61,198 nt of DNA, taken from assembly GCA_964244885.1 (NCBI GenBank), contig CAXTKD010000019.1:1-61198 (forward strand). The letters run 5' to 3'. Source of the DNA: CAXTKD01 sp964244885. Lineage in GTDB: Bacteria > Pseudomonadota > Alphaproteobacteria > Sphingomonadales > Sphingomonadaceae. Shown here in pieces: positions 60,027 to 61,198 of this stretch. Within the stretch, counting starts at the first letter, position 1; every line of letters starts with the position of its first letter. A program made the position numbers and the translations under genes. The notes below the pieces were generated by a model. It had not been told where the DNA came from. It was given only the letters and a program-made list of their open reading frames with translations, and ran no database searches.

Positions 60027-60512
60027 ATGACCGGTTATCGACCCGCCCGCGCCGCGATGGCCGCCATGATCGCGGTGCTGGCCGCCGCACCCGCCGCGGC
60101 GGCATCCACTCCGTTTCTCCGCGAGGGGCTGTGGGTGCTCAACCAGGCGCGCTCGCAAAAGCTCAACCCCGGCAGCCAGACCTTGTGGATCGTCAAGGAC
60201 GACGGCGATCATGTCGCCTGGGTGTCGGTCGAGCGCGATCCGCATAACATGGTCAAGATCAGTTCGTGGGACGGCCGCTACGACGGCCAGCCGGCCGAGG
60301 TGATCGGCACCGGCATGATCGCACGCCTGAAGATCGAAGGACCGGGCCGCCTGCACAATTGGGGGGAAATTCCCAAACTCGGCAAATACAGCGAGGACTG
60401 CGTGGTGTCGAACGGCGGCAAGCGCATGCGCTGCGAAGGCAAGGTCGAGCTGGCCGACGGGGTCAAGACCTGGGTCGATGATTTCGACTGGCATTCACCC
60501 GCTCCAAACTGA
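60027..60512 (+). CDS. Small secreted protein of unknown function
   Basis: This encodes a 161-residue protein with a signal peptide ending PAAAA, then a beta-rich domain with REGLWVLNQARSQKLNPGSQTLWIVKDDGDHVAWVSVE and SSWDGRYDGQPAEVIGTG. The LWVLN.A.S motif and DG.YDG.PAEV pattern recall a family of secreted lipocalin-like proteins common beside TonB receptors in sphingomonads. Two cysteines (EDCVV, RMRCEG) could pair. No function is assigned. Confidence 0.7.
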   Translation: MTGYRPARAAMAAMIAVLAAAPAAAASTPFLREGLWVLNQARSQKLNPGSQTLWIVKDDGDHVAWVSVERDPHNMVKISSWDGRYDGQPAEVIGTGMIARLKIEGPGRLHNWGEIPKLGKYSEDCVVSNGGKRMRCEGKVELADGVKTWVDDFDWHSPAPN

Positions 60513-60539
60513 CGCGGATTTGCTGAGCCGAGCTCGTAA

Positions 60540-60582
60540 GCATTATGTTGACAAATCGATGGCAATTCGTCAGCTTTACATT
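60540..60582 (+). promoter_or_regulatory. Upstream box of the second TonB receptor
   Basis: CATTATGTTGACAAATCG followed by ATGGCAATTCGTCAGCTTTA resembles the box at 58575. Its part TGACAAAT..ATTCGTCA is an imperfect palindrome (arms TGAC-N-AAT / ATT-N-GTCA), suggesting a dimeric regulator. Confidence 0.45.
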
Positions 60583-60623
60583 CGAGGAAGCAGATAAGCT
60601 TCTCGCAACAAAAGGGGCAACAC

Positions 60624-61198
60624 ATGGTCAAGGTTCAAGCCGATCACGCTGGCGCCGGCATCGCCGACATGGGAAATCGCGGCACCGGCAAACTGCGCCG
60701 CCTCGCGCTCTGCGGAGTCGCGGCGGCCGCGATCATGCCGGGGGCGGCCTTCGCCCAGACCTCTGCCCCGCCCGGCCTGTCCCCGGCAAGCCAGTCGGAC
60801 ACCAGCGACGAGATCATCGTGACCGCGCAAAAGCGCAACGAATCGATCAACAGCGTTCCCGCGTCGATCGTCGCGGCGACGGGCGATCAGCTGGCGGCGC
60901 GCGGCATCACCGAGGTGCGCGACCTCGACAAGCTGGTCGCCGGCTTCACCTACACCGAGTCGCAGAACGGTACGCCGATCTATACGCTGCGCGGCGTCGG
61001 CTTCAGCGACACCAGCATCGGCGGACGTCCGACCGTCAGTATCTATAACGACGAAGCGCCCGTCCCCTTTTCGATCGAGACCCGGGGCGCCCAGCTCGAC
61101 CTCGAGCGCGTCGAGGTGCTGAAAGGGCCTCAGGGCACGCTGTTCGGCCAGAACGCGACCGGCGGCGCGATCAACTATATCGCGGCCAAGCCGACCGA
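60624..61198 (+). CDS. TonB-dependent receptor, LDI locus 2 (3' end outside window)
   Basis: The first 191 codons of an outer-membrane receptor are present: signal peptide (LRRLALCGVAAAAIMPGAAFA), TonB box (DEIIVTAQKR), and the plug domain (IYTLRGVGFSDTSIGGRPTVSIYNDEAPVPFS, LDLERVEVLKGPQGTLFGQNATGGAINYI). This is the sphingomonad 'iron-complex-like' receptor group that often imports non-iron substrates. A purine-rich AAAAGGGG lies upstream. It differs in plug type from the receptor at 43522. Confidence 0.93.
   Translation, partial: MVKVQADHAGAGIADMGNRGTGKLRRLALCGVAAAAIMPGAAFAQTSAPPGLSPASQSDTSDEIIVTAQKRNESINSVPASIVAATGDQLAARGITEVRDLDKLVAGFTYTESQNGTPIYTLRGVGFSDTSIGGRPTVSIYNDEAPVPFSIETRGAQLDLERVEVLKGPQGTLFGQNATGGAINYIAAKPT

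Overview
The window is high-GC chromosomal DNA of an alphaproteobacterium, most likely a sphingomonad (Sphingomonadaceae). Supporting signs are the cta (cytochrome c oxidase) gene order, a PspF/PspABC operon, the obgE-proB-proA-nadD-rsfS-rlmH-envC-ctpA order, two TonB-dependent receptors, and scattered REP-like inverted repeats, including the sphingomonad-type 'GTTCGTCCTGAGC' element. No rRNA, tRNA, IS element or CRISPR array was seen.

1-34.9 kb is mainly housekeeping. It holds the 3' part of mgtE, a DUF1489 gene, a GIN-domain protein, carD, fdxA, a Suv3-like helicase with an S4 protein, an M23 peptidase, a DUF4431 protein and a methyltransferase. A long minus-strand block follows: M16 protease, thrC, SURF1, DUF983, ctaE, ctaG, a 38-aa membrane protein, ctaB, ctaD and ctaC. 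Next come an enoyl-CoA hydratase-family gene and an orphan [2Fe-2S] subunit. The phage-shock locus has divergent pspF, a sigma-54 promoter, a 52-aa secreted peptide, pspA, pspB, pspC and five tandem PspB-like paralogues. After sufE-like, J-domain, ctpA and envC-like genes, the rlmH-rsfS-nadD run carries an inserted ParDE toxin-antitoxin pair with a 26-bp palindromic operator. It continues with proA, proB, obgE, a GNAT gene, rpmA and rplU.

34.9-61.2 kb is accessory and catabolic, and holds the main discovery candidate. Two paralogous secreted proteins (47.2 and 55.6 kb) match the linalool dehydratase/isomerase (LDI) family. Both keep the catalytic-type motifs IMYSGH and CEPN..F.ECNQHP, and each mature protein has exactly two cysteines, both in that motif. 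Each lies with a TlpA-like thioredoxin and a SCO-family protein; in the second locus the three genes are directly adjacent (TlpA-LDI-SCO). The first locus also has an aldo/keto reductase, a zinc alcohol dehydrogenase, an AMP-forming acyl-CoA ligase, an aldehyde dehydrogenase, a TetR regulator and a TonB receptor. The second has an NAD(P)-binding protein, an MFS transporter, a small secreted protein and a second TonB receptor, cut by the window end.

The inferred job is uptake of a hydrophobic (tertiary, terpenoid-like) alcohol, periplasmic isomerisation or dehydration by LDI, then cytosolic oxidation of the primary alcohol to aldehyde, acid and acyl-CoA. TlpA and SCO would keep the LDI cysteines reduced. 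A palindrome near AACG-N6-CGTT lies before both the dehydrogenase operon and the first TonB receptor, suggesting joint control by the local TetR protein. Between the two LDI loci lie a cysteine hydrolase, a MOSC-ferredoxin reductase fusion, a GST, an inositol-monophosphatase-like protein, a TetR regulator and an MFS exporter. Substrates are inferred, not shown.
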